Assembly: GCA_025454125.1 (NCBI GenBank)
Contig: JALOPA010000076.1
Coordinates: 1 to 7,461, forward strand
DNA: 7,461 bases
Reading direction: 5' to 3'
From: Thermodesulfobacteriota bacterium
Lineage (GTDB): Bacteria > Desulfobacterota > DSM-4660 > Desulfatiglandales > HGW-15
The position numbers and the translations under genes were made by a program. Positions within the stretch are counted from its first letter, which is position 1, and each line of letters begins with the position of its first letter. Positions 1 to 6,586 of the stretch are shown piece after piece. The notes under the pieces were generated by a model. That model did no database searches. It saw nothing but the letters and a program-made list of their open reading frames with translations, and was not told the DNA's origin.

Positions 1-170
1 AAGCTCTGCCGGTGTTGAAAGAACTGGAAGGCGAAGGCGTCAGCATCCTGGTCTGCGGCACCTGCCTCAATCACTTCAATCTCCTGGAGAAGAAGAAAGC
101 AGGTGAGACCACCAACATGCTCGACATCGTGACCGCCATGCAATTGGCGGATAAGGTAATCAATATATAA
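1..170 (+). CDS. yedF: YedF-like selenium metabolism / sulfurtransferase-like protein, C-terminal part (5' end outside window)
   Basis: The reading frame enters the window and stops with TAA at 168-170, leaving the last 55 residues. The fragment contains the motif LVCGTCLNHF followed by a lysine-rich turn, then TTNMLDIVTAMQLADKVINI. This matches, from memory, the C-terminal DsrE-like half of YedF proteins, which fuse an N-terminal TusA/SirA-like domain to a DsrE-like domain and are associated with selenium utilisation. The two cysteines of CGTC are the likely redox or sulfur/selenium-handling residues. The N-terminal domain cannot be checked here. No convincing intrinsic terminator follows; a short GGGC/GCCC hairpin near 273-285 has no T run. 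The gene converges on the minus-strand locus to its right and is not part of that operon. Confidence 0.85.
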   Translation, partial: ALPVLKELEGEGVSILVCGTCLNHFNLLEKKKAGETTNMLDIVTAMQLADKVINI

Positions 171-171
171 G

Positions 172-208
172 AAGTGCCTAAAATGCCTAAAGTGCGCTAA
201 AGTGCCTA
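172..208. repeat. Tandem array of a 9-base unit (AAGTGCCTA type), four copies
   Basis: Units lie at 172-180 (AAGTGCCTA), 181-189 (AAATGCCTA), 190-199 (AAGTGCGCTA, one inserted base) and 200-208 (AAGTGCCTA). The array begins one base after the yedF stop codon. It has no open reading frame of note and no hairpin potential. Such low-complexity intergenic arrays occur in Desulfobacterota genomes; their function is unknown. Confidence 0.8.
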
Positions 209-234
209 AAATTGAAAGAAGAGAAGAAAGTCAG

Positions 235-262
235 AAGTGACAAGTACCAATGGACAAGCAAA
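235..262. repeat. Short array of a degenerate 7-base unit (AAGTGAC type)
   Basis: Four consecutive heptamers keep phase: AAGTGAC (235-241), AAGTACC (242-248), AATGGAC (249-255) and AAGCAAA (256-262). The first unit is identical to one in the array at 7398-7460 at the other end of the window, so the same repeat family flanks the locus on both sides. The last two units are weak, and the call depends on that resemblance. Confidence 0.45.
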
Positions 263-305
263 TAAAGGTACAGGGCGCAAGGCCCGCGGTTGACGGCCAC
301 CTTGT

Positions 306-454
306 TTAATGTCCTCCCTTTCCTATCACCTCTCTGATCTCCTCTTGCAGTTGTCGCCTCATTTCTGGCCCGTCGTCAGGGCAAAAGCGAGCAGCATAAC
401 GGGGACCCTCTACGCGCCCGAATCAGAGTCCGGCTCGATATCATGAGGGGCCAT
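306..454 (-). pseudogene. Small degenerate coding remnant downstream of the methyltransferase
   Basis: An open frame at 306-422 encodes 38 residues (FGRVEGPRYA..., ending in MRRQLQEEIREVIGKGGH) and stops with TAA, but it has no upstream start and is preceded by an in-frame TGA. A second short frame begins with ATG two bases after the methyltransferase stop (454-452) and reads MAPHDIEPDSDSGA before TAG at 410-412. A single frameshift between the two would give one protein of roughly 50 residues. The tail RRQLQEEIREV resembles the C-terminus of the hypothetical protein at 6876-7388 (RVQLQEEIRKI), including a 22-base perfect DNA match (333-354 versus 6888-6909). I read this as a decayed paralogous fragment. 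It could instead be a frameshifted extension of the methyltransferase or plain noncoding sequence. No function is assigned. Confidence 0.35.
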
Positions 455-456
455 TT

Positions 457-1347
457 TCAGGGAAGGGCTGTGGTATTCCAGCTCGCCTTTACGGCCATGT
501 AAAAGTGAAAGAGCACGAGGGAGTCTTCGTCGCGAACAAGGATTCGCTCAAGGAATCGAAAAAGGGTCTCCCTCTGCGAATCGGTTCGCACAGAGAATTC
601 CGGAGAGATCTCCTCGATGGCCTCCTCGATCGAGTGAAACCGTATCGGAAAGGTTATCGGGATGAACTCGATCGTTGGATCAATACCCATTTGCTGCAAC
701 ACGCCGATGAGCACTCCGGATTTCGGAGAGGGGGGATAGGGTTTTCCGTGGAGCACCGGCCATAGGGCCGCATAATTGGAAGTCCAGGAGGGTACTCCTG
801 CAAACCAATAAAGATAGATGCGGCCTTTGCATACGCGGATCATTTCCTGAACCGCTTTCCGGATGTCAGGCATATCCAGAGAAAATGCGGCAATGACCGC
901 GTCGAAGGGAGCGCTTAATTCTGAGTCAGCATTCACTTCTTCCCACCGTTTTTGAAGACAAGAAACATTAGAAATCTTGTCATGGGAGATATTCTCCTCC
1001 AAAACGGTCATCATGCCTGGAGAAGGCTCCACTGCCGTGACCTGAGAGACGGATTTTGAAAGAGGAACGGCCAAGGTACCAGGCCCCGCGCCGATGTCGA
1101 GGACACGGGAATTCTGGTTTAGTGACAGCCCCGAAAGGGTATTGTGGATGTAGCTTCCCCCGAGTTGTTGAATCGTGTTCCAGTAATGCCTTGCGTGCTT
1201 TTGATCATCCCATAGCGTAGCACAATCCGGGGCAATTCCCCGGTGTCTTGCCATCATCGTTTTCCAGACGTCACTCCAGTCCGTTTGCGGCGAGGGGGAG
1301 ACAACGTGCGGCAAAGCGAGTGAATCCAGCGTGCAGTTTGTAAACAT
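457..1347 (-). CDS. Class I SAM-dependent methyltransferase next to the nickel transporter
   Basis: The protein has 296 residues. A Rossmann-type SAM site is clear: motif I VLDIGAGPG (82-90), the acidic residue ending strand 2 in TAVEPSPGMM (Glu107), then FDAVIAAFSLDMPDI (148-162) and the strand RIYLYWFAG (176-184). The N-terminal region is Trp-rich (DWSDVWKTMM, LWDDQKHARHYW) and may form a substrate lid. I cannot tell the methyl acceptor from sequence. The chosen start is ATG at 1347-1345, eight bases after a GGAAAGGA ribosome site. A longer GTG start at 1377 would lie inside a terminator-type hairpin and is unlikely. The gene has the same orientation as nikABCDE, with a 138-base gap after nikE. 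That position and its shared leader type suggest a role in nickel uptake or use, which is an inference. Whether the C-terminus (ending NTTALP) is native or altered by a frameshift is uncertain. Confidence 0.85.
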   Translation of the reverse strand: MFTNCTLDSLALPHVVSPSPQTDWSDVWKTMMARHRGIAPDCATLWDDQKHARHYWNTIQQLGGSYIHNTLSGLSLNQNSRVLDIGAGPGTLAVPLSKSVSQVTAVEPSPGMMTVLEENISHDKISNVSCLQKRWEEVNADSELSAPFDAVIAAFSLDMPDIRKAVQEMIRVCKGRIYLYWFAGVPSWTSNYAALWPVLHGKPYPPSPKSGVLIGVLQQMGIDPTIEFIPITFPIRFHSIEEAIEEISPEFSVRTDSQRETLFRFLERILVRDEDSLVLFHFYMAVKASWNTTALP

Positions 1348-1354
1348 TCCTGAT

Positions 1355-1362
1355 TCCTTTCC
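1355..1362 (-). promoter_or_regulatory. Ribosome binding site deciding the methyltransferase start
   Basis: The minus strand reads GGAAAGGA, then seven bases to the ATG at 1347. It lies directly downstream of the hairpin U tract and supports the shorter start over the GTG at 1377. Confidence 0.6.
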
Positions 1363-1366
1363 CAAC

Positions 1367-1425
1367 AAAAAAACCACGAGGACTCGCCGGATTTCGCTCC
1401 GGCTGAACCTTCGTGGTCCTATTCG
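1367..1425 (-). terminator. Terminator-like hairpin in the methyltransferase leader (element 2 of a related pair)
   Basis: On the minus strand the outer arms ACCACGA (1417-1411) and TCGTGGT (1379-1373) pair over 7 bp, extended by GG/CC with a bulged A. The inner stem GCCGGA (1403-1398) pairs with TCCGGC (1391-1386) around a GCGAAA loop. Seven U follow (1373-1367). It could terminate nikABCDE transcripts, but it also precedes the methyltransferase ATG by only 19 bases, so it can act as an attenuator for that gene. The 5' flank CCGAATAGG and the arms resemble the element upstream of nikA (6587-6650). Confidence 0.75.
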
Positions 1426-1448
1426 GTAACCCTAAGGACTCCTGCGGC

Positions 1449-1465
1449 CGCAATTTCGTATTGCG
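1449..1465. other. 6-bp inverted repeat between nikE and the methyltransferase
   Basis: CGCAAT (1449-1454) and ATTGCG (1460-1465) are perfect inverted copies around a 5-base loop. It overlaps the 8-base palindrome GCGGCCGC (1444-1451). No T run follows on either strand, so it is not a standard terminator. It may be an operator or an RNA stem upstream of the larger hairpin. Confidence 0.4.
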
Positions 1466-1485
1466 TGTCCTTCTTCTCAGCGCCT

Positions 1486-2301
1486 TCATGAGGGGCTGTC
1501 AATCCCTGCCCTCATCCCTGACGGAAAGGGTTGCAGAACGGCATCCATCAAGGCATTGAACACAGGATGCTGGATAGCCCCCACCTGCTCGATACGCTCG
1601 GCATATCCCACGATCTCTCCTTCGTGGAGGACCGCCAGGCTGTCGGCCATCCTCATTATGACCCTGATGTCATGGGAAATGAGAAGATAGGAAGTTCCCA
1701 GCGCCCGGCGAAGACCAGCCAGGAGGTCCAGAATTCTGGCCTGGACCACCATGTCAAGACTGCTCACGGCCTCATCGAGGATAACCACTCTGGGCTTCAG
1801 AGCGATCGCGCGAGCAATGCACACTCTCTGCAATTGGCCGCCGCTGAACTGATGCGGAAGTTTTTCCGCGTCTGACGCTTTTAGCCCGACCATTTCCAGC
1901 AATCGGCCTACACGGCTTCTGAGCTCCGGTTTTCTCACTGATTCGAAATTGCATATCGGCTCGGCAATCACCTGTCCCGCAGTCATCCTGGGATTCACGG
2001 ATCCAAGTGAATTCTGAAAGACGACTTGAAGGTCTTTTCGAGCCAGGGATGTCTCTCTGTGATTCAGGCCTGCCAGCTCCTTCCCCTGAAAAAAGATCTG
2101 CCCTGAGTCCGGATGTTCCAGACCCAGAGCGATCCGGCTTAGCGTGCTTTTTCCGGACCCGCTGCGCCCCAGGAGCCCAAGGCAGGCTCCGTCATTGAGG
2201 GAAAGGCTCACTTTTTTCAGCACCTGGACCCTGTCCCGGTTTCCAAACCAGCCTCCCCGGCGGTAGGATTTGTCTATGGCTCTCAGTTCCAGGAGATTCA
2301 T
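1486..2301 (-). CDS. nikE: Nickel ABC transporter ATP-binding protein NikE
   Basis: This is one of the two cytoplasmic ATPases that power nickel import. It has 271 residues, close to E. coli NikE (268 by memory). It shows Walker A GRSGSGKST (45-53), Q-loop Gln96 in VVFQNSLGSVNPR, signature FSGGQLQR (152-159), Walker B VVILDEA (172-178) and switch His210. The NikE-type features are ILDEAVSSLD instead of the usual DEPTSALD, and a C-terminus LMDAVLQPFP that parallels the E. coli tail. The ATG at 2301 overlaps the nikD stop as ATGA, indicating translational coupling. It lacks the long C-terminal oligopeptide-binding extension with conserved cysteines found in many Opp/Dpp ATPases, in keeping with the Nik subfamily. 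It is the last gene of the coupled block; a terminator-like hairpin lies about 70 bases downstream. Confidence 0.95.
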   Translation of the reverse strand: MNLLELRAIDKSYRRGGWFGNRDRVQVLKKVSLSLNDGACLGLLGRSGSGKSTLSRIALGLEHPDSGQIFFQGKELAGLNHRETSLARKDLQVVFQNSLGSVNPRMTAGQVIAEPICNFESVRKPELRSRVGRLLEMVGLKASDAEKLPHQFSGGQLQRVCIARAIALKPRVVILDEAVSSLDMVVQARILDLLAGLRRALGTSYLLISHDIRVIMRMADSLAVLHEGEIVGYAERIEQVGAIQHPVFNALMDAVLQPFPSGMRAGIDSPS

Positions 2302-3140
2302 CTTTGGCGCATCCCCTCTCTCAGAGCCGGAATATCGGCAAATACCCCATAGAGACCGAAATGGGCCTTCAGAAGCATTTTTGTGAAGGGATGGACCGGC
2401 TCTGAAAAAATCTGTGCCACCGAGCCGGTTTCGACGATTTCACCGTCCTCCATGACTGCCACGGTGTCAGCGAGGCTCGCAATGACGCCAAGATCATGGG
2501 TGACGAGCAGAATCCCCATCTCATGTTTGTCCCGCAAGCCTCTCAGGAGATTCAAGATCCTGTCTTGAGACAAGACGTCCAGATCCGTCGTCGGCTCGTC
2601 TGCGATCAGAAGCGGCGCCTCGAGCGAAAGGGCCAGGGCGATCATGACCCGCTGAAGCATGCCGCCGCTCATCTGGAAAGGGTAGAGACCGAGGATCTCC
2701 TCTGGATTGGTAAACCCCATTTCGTCGAGCGACTCCCTGACCCTCTGCATTCCCCGATCGGGATCCGTCAGCCGGTGGGAATCTAATGTCTCGAGAAAAT
2801 GGTGACGAATCCTGACAATGGGGTTAAAGCAGCTCATAGGGTTCTGGAGAATCATGGCGGCTCCCTGTCCCCGATGGGACCTCAGATCAGGAGCGGTCAA
2901 CTGACTGATCGACGTGCCATTCAGCCAGACTTCACCTCGAGTCCGCCTCAAACCTGCCGGCAGGAGATCGAGAAGAGAAAGACAAGTAATCGATTTCCCG
3001 CATCCGCTCTGCCCGATCAGCCCTAGAACCTCCCCTCTCCCAACGGCAAAACTCAACCCTTTCACCAAGGGATAAAGAGCCTCCCCTTTCTCCAGGGCAA
3101 TATGCAGGTCTTTTACGGTCAGGACGGAAGTGCAAGTCAT
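2298..3140 (-). CDS. nikD: Nickel ABC transporter ATP-binding protein NikD
   Basis: This is the first ATPase of the importer and is predicted to pair with NikE under the NikBC channel. It has 280 residues against about 254 in E. coli, the excess being mostly at the termini. It shows Walker A GQSGCGKS (43-50), Q-loop Gln99 in ILQNPMSCFNP, signature MSGGMLQR (157-164), Walker B LLIADEP (177-183) and switch His215 in LLVTHDLGV. The NikD hallmarks DLLPAGLRRT, LYPFQMSGGMLQR and DEPTTDLDV line up with the E. coli protein as I recall it, as does the tail HFGLYG. The start is ATG 3140-3138, three bases after the nikC stop, with GGAGGG at 3156-3151 as the ribosome site. It overlaps nikE by four bases. 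Confidence 0.95.
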   Translation of the reverse strand: MTCTSVLTVKDLHIALEKGEALYPLVKGLSFAVGRGEVLGLIGQSGCGKSITCLSLLDLLPAGLRRTRGEVWLNGTSISQLTAPDLRSHRGQGAAMILQNPMSCFNPIVRIRHHFLETLDSHRLTDPDRGMQRVRESLDEMGFTNPEEILGLYPFQMSGGMLQRVMIALALSLEAPLLIADEPTTDLDVLSQDRILNLLRGLRDKHEMGILLVTHDLGVIASLADTVAVMEDGEIVETGSVAQIFSEPVHPFTKMLLKAHFGLYGVFADIPALREGMRQR

Positions 3141-3143
3141 GAA

Positions 3144-3980
3144 TCAATTACCCTCCGACCGGATGCTGGGATCAAGCATATCCCTTAGCGCATCGCTTGG
3201 GATATTGAAAGCCATCACCGTGAGAAAGATCATGATGCCCGGGTAGAGGATGAGCTGCGGCTTGGTCCAGATGAACTGCCGAGCGTCGTTGATCATGACG
3301 CCCCATTCAGGCGTGGGCGGCTGCACCCCCAGCCCCAGGAAAGAAAGTCCCGCGATATGGAGGATCATGTGTCCCATATCAAGGGTGGCCAGGATGACCA
3401 GCTGAGCGACGACCGGGGGCAGGAGGTGGCGCAGCAGAATTCTAAGACGGGGGGTGCCGGCTACCCGGGCCGCCAAAACGAATTCCCGGTTCTTCAGGCT
3501 CAGGACAAGCCCCCGGATGATCCGCGCGTACCAGGCCCAGTGAGTCAAGACAATGGCCAGGATCACGTTGGTCAATCCAGTCCCCAAAACTCCGACCATA
3601 AACATGGCCAGAATAAAGGTTGGAAAGGTAAGAAACACGTCGCAGACGCGCATCAGAAACGAGTCGATCGACCCTCCCCAGTATCCGGCCGCTGCACCGA
3701 CACCGAAGCTCAAAGTCAGGATCAGGAGTGAAATGGCCAGGATTGCGGCGATCGAAACCCGCGCGCCGAACATCAGTCTGGAAAGGACATCTCTCCCCAG
3801 GTGGTCCGTGCCCAGGGGATGCCTGAGGCTGGGATCAAGGAGCTTGTTCTCCAGATCGACTTCCGCCGGATCATGGGGCGCGATCCACGGAGCAAGGATG
3901 GCCACTGAGAAAAGGAGCCCCAGGACAACAAGGGCAAAAAGAACCAGTTTGCGTTTCAGGAGGAGCTTGTAGATCTTCAT
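3144..3980 (-). CDS. nikC: Nickel ABC transporter permease NikC
   Basis: This is an inner-membrane permease that forms the nickel channel with NikB. It has 278 residues (E. coli about 277). A first membrane helix lies near 12-32. It is followed by the family motif LGTDHLGRDVLSR (56-68) and about five further hydrophobic segments. The EAA-type coupling loop EFVLAARVAGTPRLRILLRH (166-185) docks onto the ATPases, and LGLGVQPPTPEWGVMINDAR (216-235) is the usual C-terminal signature. HWAWYARIIRGLV and DMGHMILHIAGLSFLGLG are close to E. coli NikC. The start ATG 3980-3978 overlaps the nikB stop as ATGA. A longer frame open to 4265 runs antisense-like through nikB and is not used. The gene ends three bases before nikD. 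Confidence 0.95.
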   Translation of the reverse strand: MKIYKLLLKRKLVLFALVVLGLLFSVAILAPWIAPHDPAEVDLENKLLDPSLRHPLGTDHLGRDVLSRLMFGARVSIAAILAISLLILTLSFGVGAAAGYWGGSIDSFLMRVCDVFLTFPTFILAMFMVGVLGTGLTNVILAIVLTHWAWYARIIRGLVLSLKNREFVLAARVAGTPRLRILLRHLLPPVVAQLVILATLDMGHMILHIAGLSFLGLGVQPPTPEWGVMINDARQFIWTKPQLILYPGIMIFLTVMAFNIPSDALRDMLDPSIRSEGN

Positions 3981-4921
3981 GATCCATTGTCCCCTTCCAT
4001 CCGGATACGGGGATCGAGCCATGCATACAGGATATCCACCACCAGGTTGCAGAGCACAAAAATAACGGTCATGAGAAGGATGAAGCACTGCATGACCGGA
4101 AAGTCCCGGTTGTAGATCGCTGTCACCGCGTAGCGGCCTATGCCCGGCCAGGCAAATAGGCTCTCCACCACGACCGCTCCTCCCAGGAGCTCGCCCACGT
4201 GCATTCCCATGGCCGTGACCACGGGGACCAGGGCGTTCTTGAGAACATGCCGGCCGATGACCCACCGTTCCAGGACTCCCCTTGCGCGCGCATAGAGCAC
4301 CATGCGGTTCTCCATCTGTTCAAGCATGCTCGCCCGGATGAGGCGCGTGTTGATGCACATGGACATGAGCGCCAGCGCGAAGGACGGCATGATCACAGAG
4401 GCAGCACCCTCTTTTCCCATGGCGGGCAGCCATCCCAGTTTCACTGAAAACACGTAGATAAGCAGAAACCCGAGCCAGAAGCTCGGCACGGAAACCCCCA
4501 CAAAAGAGACGGCTCGTGTGGCCTGATCGATCCAGCGCTCGCGATAAAGGGATGACAGGATCCCAAGAGGAAAGCTCAGCAGGAGGGTGAGGAGCATGGA
4601 AACCCCTGCCAGGATAAGGGTATTGGGCAGGTAGTAGAGAAGATCATTCAGCACCGGCCTTCGTGTGACATAGGAAACTCCGAAATCCATGGACAGGGCC
4701 TTGTGCAGCCAGTGGAAATACTGAACAGGCAGAGGGCGATTCAGCCCCAGCTGCTCGCGGGCCGCTGCCAGGGCCTGGTCTGTGGGCGGGATCTGGGAAA
4801 GGCGCAGGTAGGCCATGGCCGGGTCCCCTTCCCCCAGCCGCAGGATCAGAAAGACTACGATCGAGACCGCCAGCAGGACGGGGACCAGAATCAGAATCCT
4901 CTTGAAGACAAATCTTGCCAA
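3977..4921 (-). CDS. nikB: Nickel ABC transporter permease NikB (TTG start)
   Basis: This is an inner-membrane permease partner of NikC. It has 314 residues, the same length as E. coli NikB as I recall it. TM1 spans about 8-28, followed by the motif LRLGEGDPAMAYLRLSQIPPT (27-47). DFGVSYVTRRPVLNDLLYYLP (79-99) is typical of the family, and the coupling loop lies near YARARGVLERWVIGRHVLKN (210-229). MHVGELLGGAVVVESLFAWPG (240-260) and NRDFPVMQCF match the NikB-type C-terminus. The start is TTG at 4921-4919. An in-frame TAG lies nine bases upstream, and the next ATG (Met36) would remove TM1. An AAGGG site (4935-4931) sits nine bases upstream of the TTG. The gene begins 18 bases after nikA stops, and its TGA overlaps the nikC ATG. 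Confidence 0.95.
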   Translation of the reverse strand: MARFVFKRILILVPVLLAVSIVVFLILRLGEGDPAMAYLRLSQIPPTDQALAAAREQLGLNRPLPVQYFHWLHKALSMDFGVSYVTRRPVLNDLLYYLPNTLILAGVSMLLTLLLSFPLGILSSLYRERWIDQATRAVSFVGVSVPSFWLGFLLIYVFSVKLGWLPAMGKEGAASVIMPSFALALMSMCINTRLIRASMLEQMENRMVLYARARGVLERWVIGRHVLKNALVPVVTAMGMHVGELLGGAVVVESLFAWPGIGRYAVTAIYNRDFPVMQCFILLMTVIFVLCNLVVDILYAWLDPRIRMEGDNGS

Positions 4922-4939
4922 GGTCGCCTACCCTTGTCC

Positions 4940-6538
4940 CTATCGTTTCTCCATTTTCTCAAAGGGGATCTCGTGCCGGGTCCAGCCGAAGGTGACGTCC
5001 TGGAGATCTCCCCGGTGAACGAACACGTTCGTGACAAAACTGAGGGGCAGGTACACGGCCTGTTCGTGAAGCGTGGTGAGGAGGTAGCTGTAGAGGGTCT
5101 TTCTCTGACTTTCGTCCACGCTCCCAAGAACCTCGGTAATCTTGGCGTCCAGTTCGGCCTTCATGGGCAGCCCGGACTGGGCCTGGAAGTCTGCATGGGA
5201 CGGGACTCTCATGGAGCTCATCGTCGCATGAGGTTCGTAGGGCGCTCCCCAGGTATCATTGAAAATCAGGCTGAATTCTCCGGTTTTCTGGCGCTTCAGG
5301 AAGGAATCGTTTTCTTCGCCCAGGAGGTTGACCCGGATGCCGACCTTGTTCATCTCGGATTGAAAGGCCTCTGCAATGGACTTCTGCAGGGCATCATTCC
5401 CCACAAAGCAGAAGTCCACGGCCAGCTCTGTGCCGCCCTTGACCCGAACAGCCTTGTCCGAAGATCTCTTCCATCCTGCCCCATCCAGGAGGTTTTCGGC
5501 TTGCTGGGGGCTGTAAGCGAAAGGCTTGAGTCCTACTTTGCAGTAGGGCATTTCGGATGAAAAAAGGGTGTCCGCCTTTTTCTCCGTGTTCATGAAAATG
5601 CCCTTGATCATCGTGTCCTTGTTAAAGGCGTGCTGCATGGCCTGGCGCACGGCGAGGTCCCTGGTGGGTCCCCGGTTCGAGTTGACAGCCAAGGCCCGGG
5701 TGGCAAGGGGCTGCGAGATCCGGGTTTCGTATTTTCCGGAGTCCGCGAAGCGTTTGAAGGTATCCAGGCCGATCATGCCGCCCGGTCCGAAGATCATGTC
5801 GATTAGCCCGGTCTCAAAAGCAATAGCCCGGCCGTGCGGATCCGGGATCACCTTCACCACGATCTTCTCCACCTTGGGTTTTTCACTCCAGTGGCGGTCG
5901 TTGCGAACAAACACGTCATATTCGGCCAACTTGCTCTCCACCAGCGTCCATGGCCCTGTGCCCACGGGCTTGCGAATTCCCTCTGCCGTGTTCCCGCTGT
6001 CCGGAAAGGCGGAAGGGGCCAGAAACCGAAAGGGCCTGATCAGGGTGAGATCCTGAAGCGTCGGATAGTAGGCGTTCTTTAGCACAAGCCTGAAGGTGCG
6101 GTTGTCGGGGGCTGACGTTTCATGGACCTCGTTGACGAGGTTGAGCCAGTCGTGGCGCTTGGCATTGGCCATGATGGCGTCGAAATTCTTTTTCACCGCT
6201 TGAGCGTCAAACGCCGTTCCGTCGGAGAAAAGCACGCCTTGCCGTAGCTTGAACACGTATTCCTTGCCGTCCTTGGAGATCTCCCAGCTTTCCGCGAGCC
6301 ATGGGATGATCTGCCCTCCTTCCCCGTAGCGAACCAAGGGCTCATAGACCATCGCCTGGGCAAACATCTGATTCGGAGAATAGAGATGCGGATTGAGAGG
6401 GCCAACGTTGCTTGGCCATGAATAGTTCAGGGTTTTTGTATCGGCCAGGCATGGACTGCTCCAAGCGAATAGAAGACTAAAGGCCGCTGCCATCCCGAAC
6501 AGGCAAGAAATCAAACGAATGTAGTTTTTTCCAACCAT
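4940..6538 (-). CDS. nikA: Periplasmic nickel-binding protein NikA
   Basis: This is an extracytoplasmic solute-binding protein of family 5 (SBP_bac_5) that delivers nickel, in E. coli as a chelate such as Ni-(L-His)2, to NikBC. It has 532 residues including a signal peptide: basic start MVGKNYIR, hydrophobic core to about 26, likely cleavage after SSPCLA (32). The start of the mature protein (NYSWPSNVGPLNPHLY, PNQMFAQAMVYEPLV) is nearly the E. coli sequence. The nickel-complex residues line up with those known in E. coli: Arg128 and Trp131 (R97, W100), Arg168 (R137), Trp430 and Tyr434 (W398, Y402) and His448 (H416), the last in SMRVPSHAD. This separates it from peptide-binding relatives. The start ATG 6538-6536 has a near-perfect ribosome site. 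A GTG start at 6598 would lie in a hairpin stem. It is the first gene of nikABCDE; no nikR is in the window. Confidence 0.96.
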   Translation of the reverse strand: MVGKNYIRLISCLFGMAAAFSLLFAWSSPCLADTKTLNYSWPSNVGPLNPHLYSPNQMFAQAMVYEPLVRYGEGGQIIPWLAESWEISKDGKEYVFKLRQGVLFSDGTAFDAQAVKKNFDAIMANAKRHDWLNLVNEVHETSAPDNRTFRLVLKNAYYPTLQDLTLIRPFRFLAPSAFPDSGNTAEGIRKPVGTGPWTLVESKLAEYDVFVRNDRHWSEKPKVEKIVVKVIPDPHGRAIAFETGLIDMIFGPGGMIGLDTFKRFADSGKYETRISQPLATRALAVNSNRGPTRDLAVRQAMQHAFNKDTMIKGIFMNTEKKADTLFSSEMPYCKVGLKPFAYSPQQAENLLDGAGWKRSSDKAVRVKGGTELAVDFCFVGNDALQKSIAEAFQSEMNKVGIRVNLLGEENDSFLKRQKTGEFSLIFNDTWGAPYEPHATMSSMRVPSHADFQAQSGLPMKAELDAKITEVLGSVDESQRKTLYSYLLTTLHEQAVYLPLSFVTNVFVHRGDLQDVTFGWTRHEIPFEKMEKR

Positions 6539-6546
6539 GCTGATCG

Positions 6547-6554
6547 CCTCCTTT
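6547..6554 (-). promoter_or_regulatory. Strong ribosome binding site of nikA
   Basis: The minus strand reads AAAGGAGG with eight bases to the ATG at 6538. It fixes the start immediately before the signal peptide and rules out the 20-residue upstream extension. Confidence 0.85.
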
Positions 6555-6561
6555 GTTGTGC

Positions 6562-6577
6562 ACCAGGCTGCCCTGGT
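6562..6577 (-). promoter_or_regulatory. Small inverted repeat in the nikA leader
   Basis: ACCAGG (6562-6567) and CCTGGT (6572-6577) are perfect inverted copies around a four-base loop. It lies between the U tract of the large hairpin and the ribosome site. It could be an RNA stem near the translation start or a regulator half-site pair. It does not match the E. coli NikR box (GTATGA/TCATAC). Confidence 0.4.
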
Positions 6578-6586
6578 TTTCGGGAC

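Noticed and set aside
171..262. CRISPR array
   Set aside because: Units are only 7-10 bases with no spacers between them, so this is simple tandem repetition.
505..765. Plus-strand open frame of 86 codons inside the methyltransferase
   Set aside because: Antisense to a clear methyltransferase, with composition typical of a shadow frame and no recognisable motif.
1348..1377. GTG start giving ten extra residues on the methyltransferase
   Set aside because: It would start within the terminator stem and encode the U tract (VFLL); the ATG at 1347 has a ribosome site.
3981..4265. 95-residue N-terminal extension of NikC
   Set aside because: It runs entirely within nikB in another frame. The internal ATG gives the expected NikC length and an ATGA overlap.
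4703..5560. Long plus-strand open frame of 285 codons antisense to nikA and nikB
   Set aside because: It overlaps two well-supported transporter genes, its translation resembles no family I know, and it reflects the codon bias of the opposite strand.
1486..6538. Dipeptide or oligopeptide (Dpp/Opp) transporter as alternative identity
   Set aside because: NikA retains the residues known to contact the nickel complex in E. coli, and all five proteins match Nik subunits in length and signature segments.
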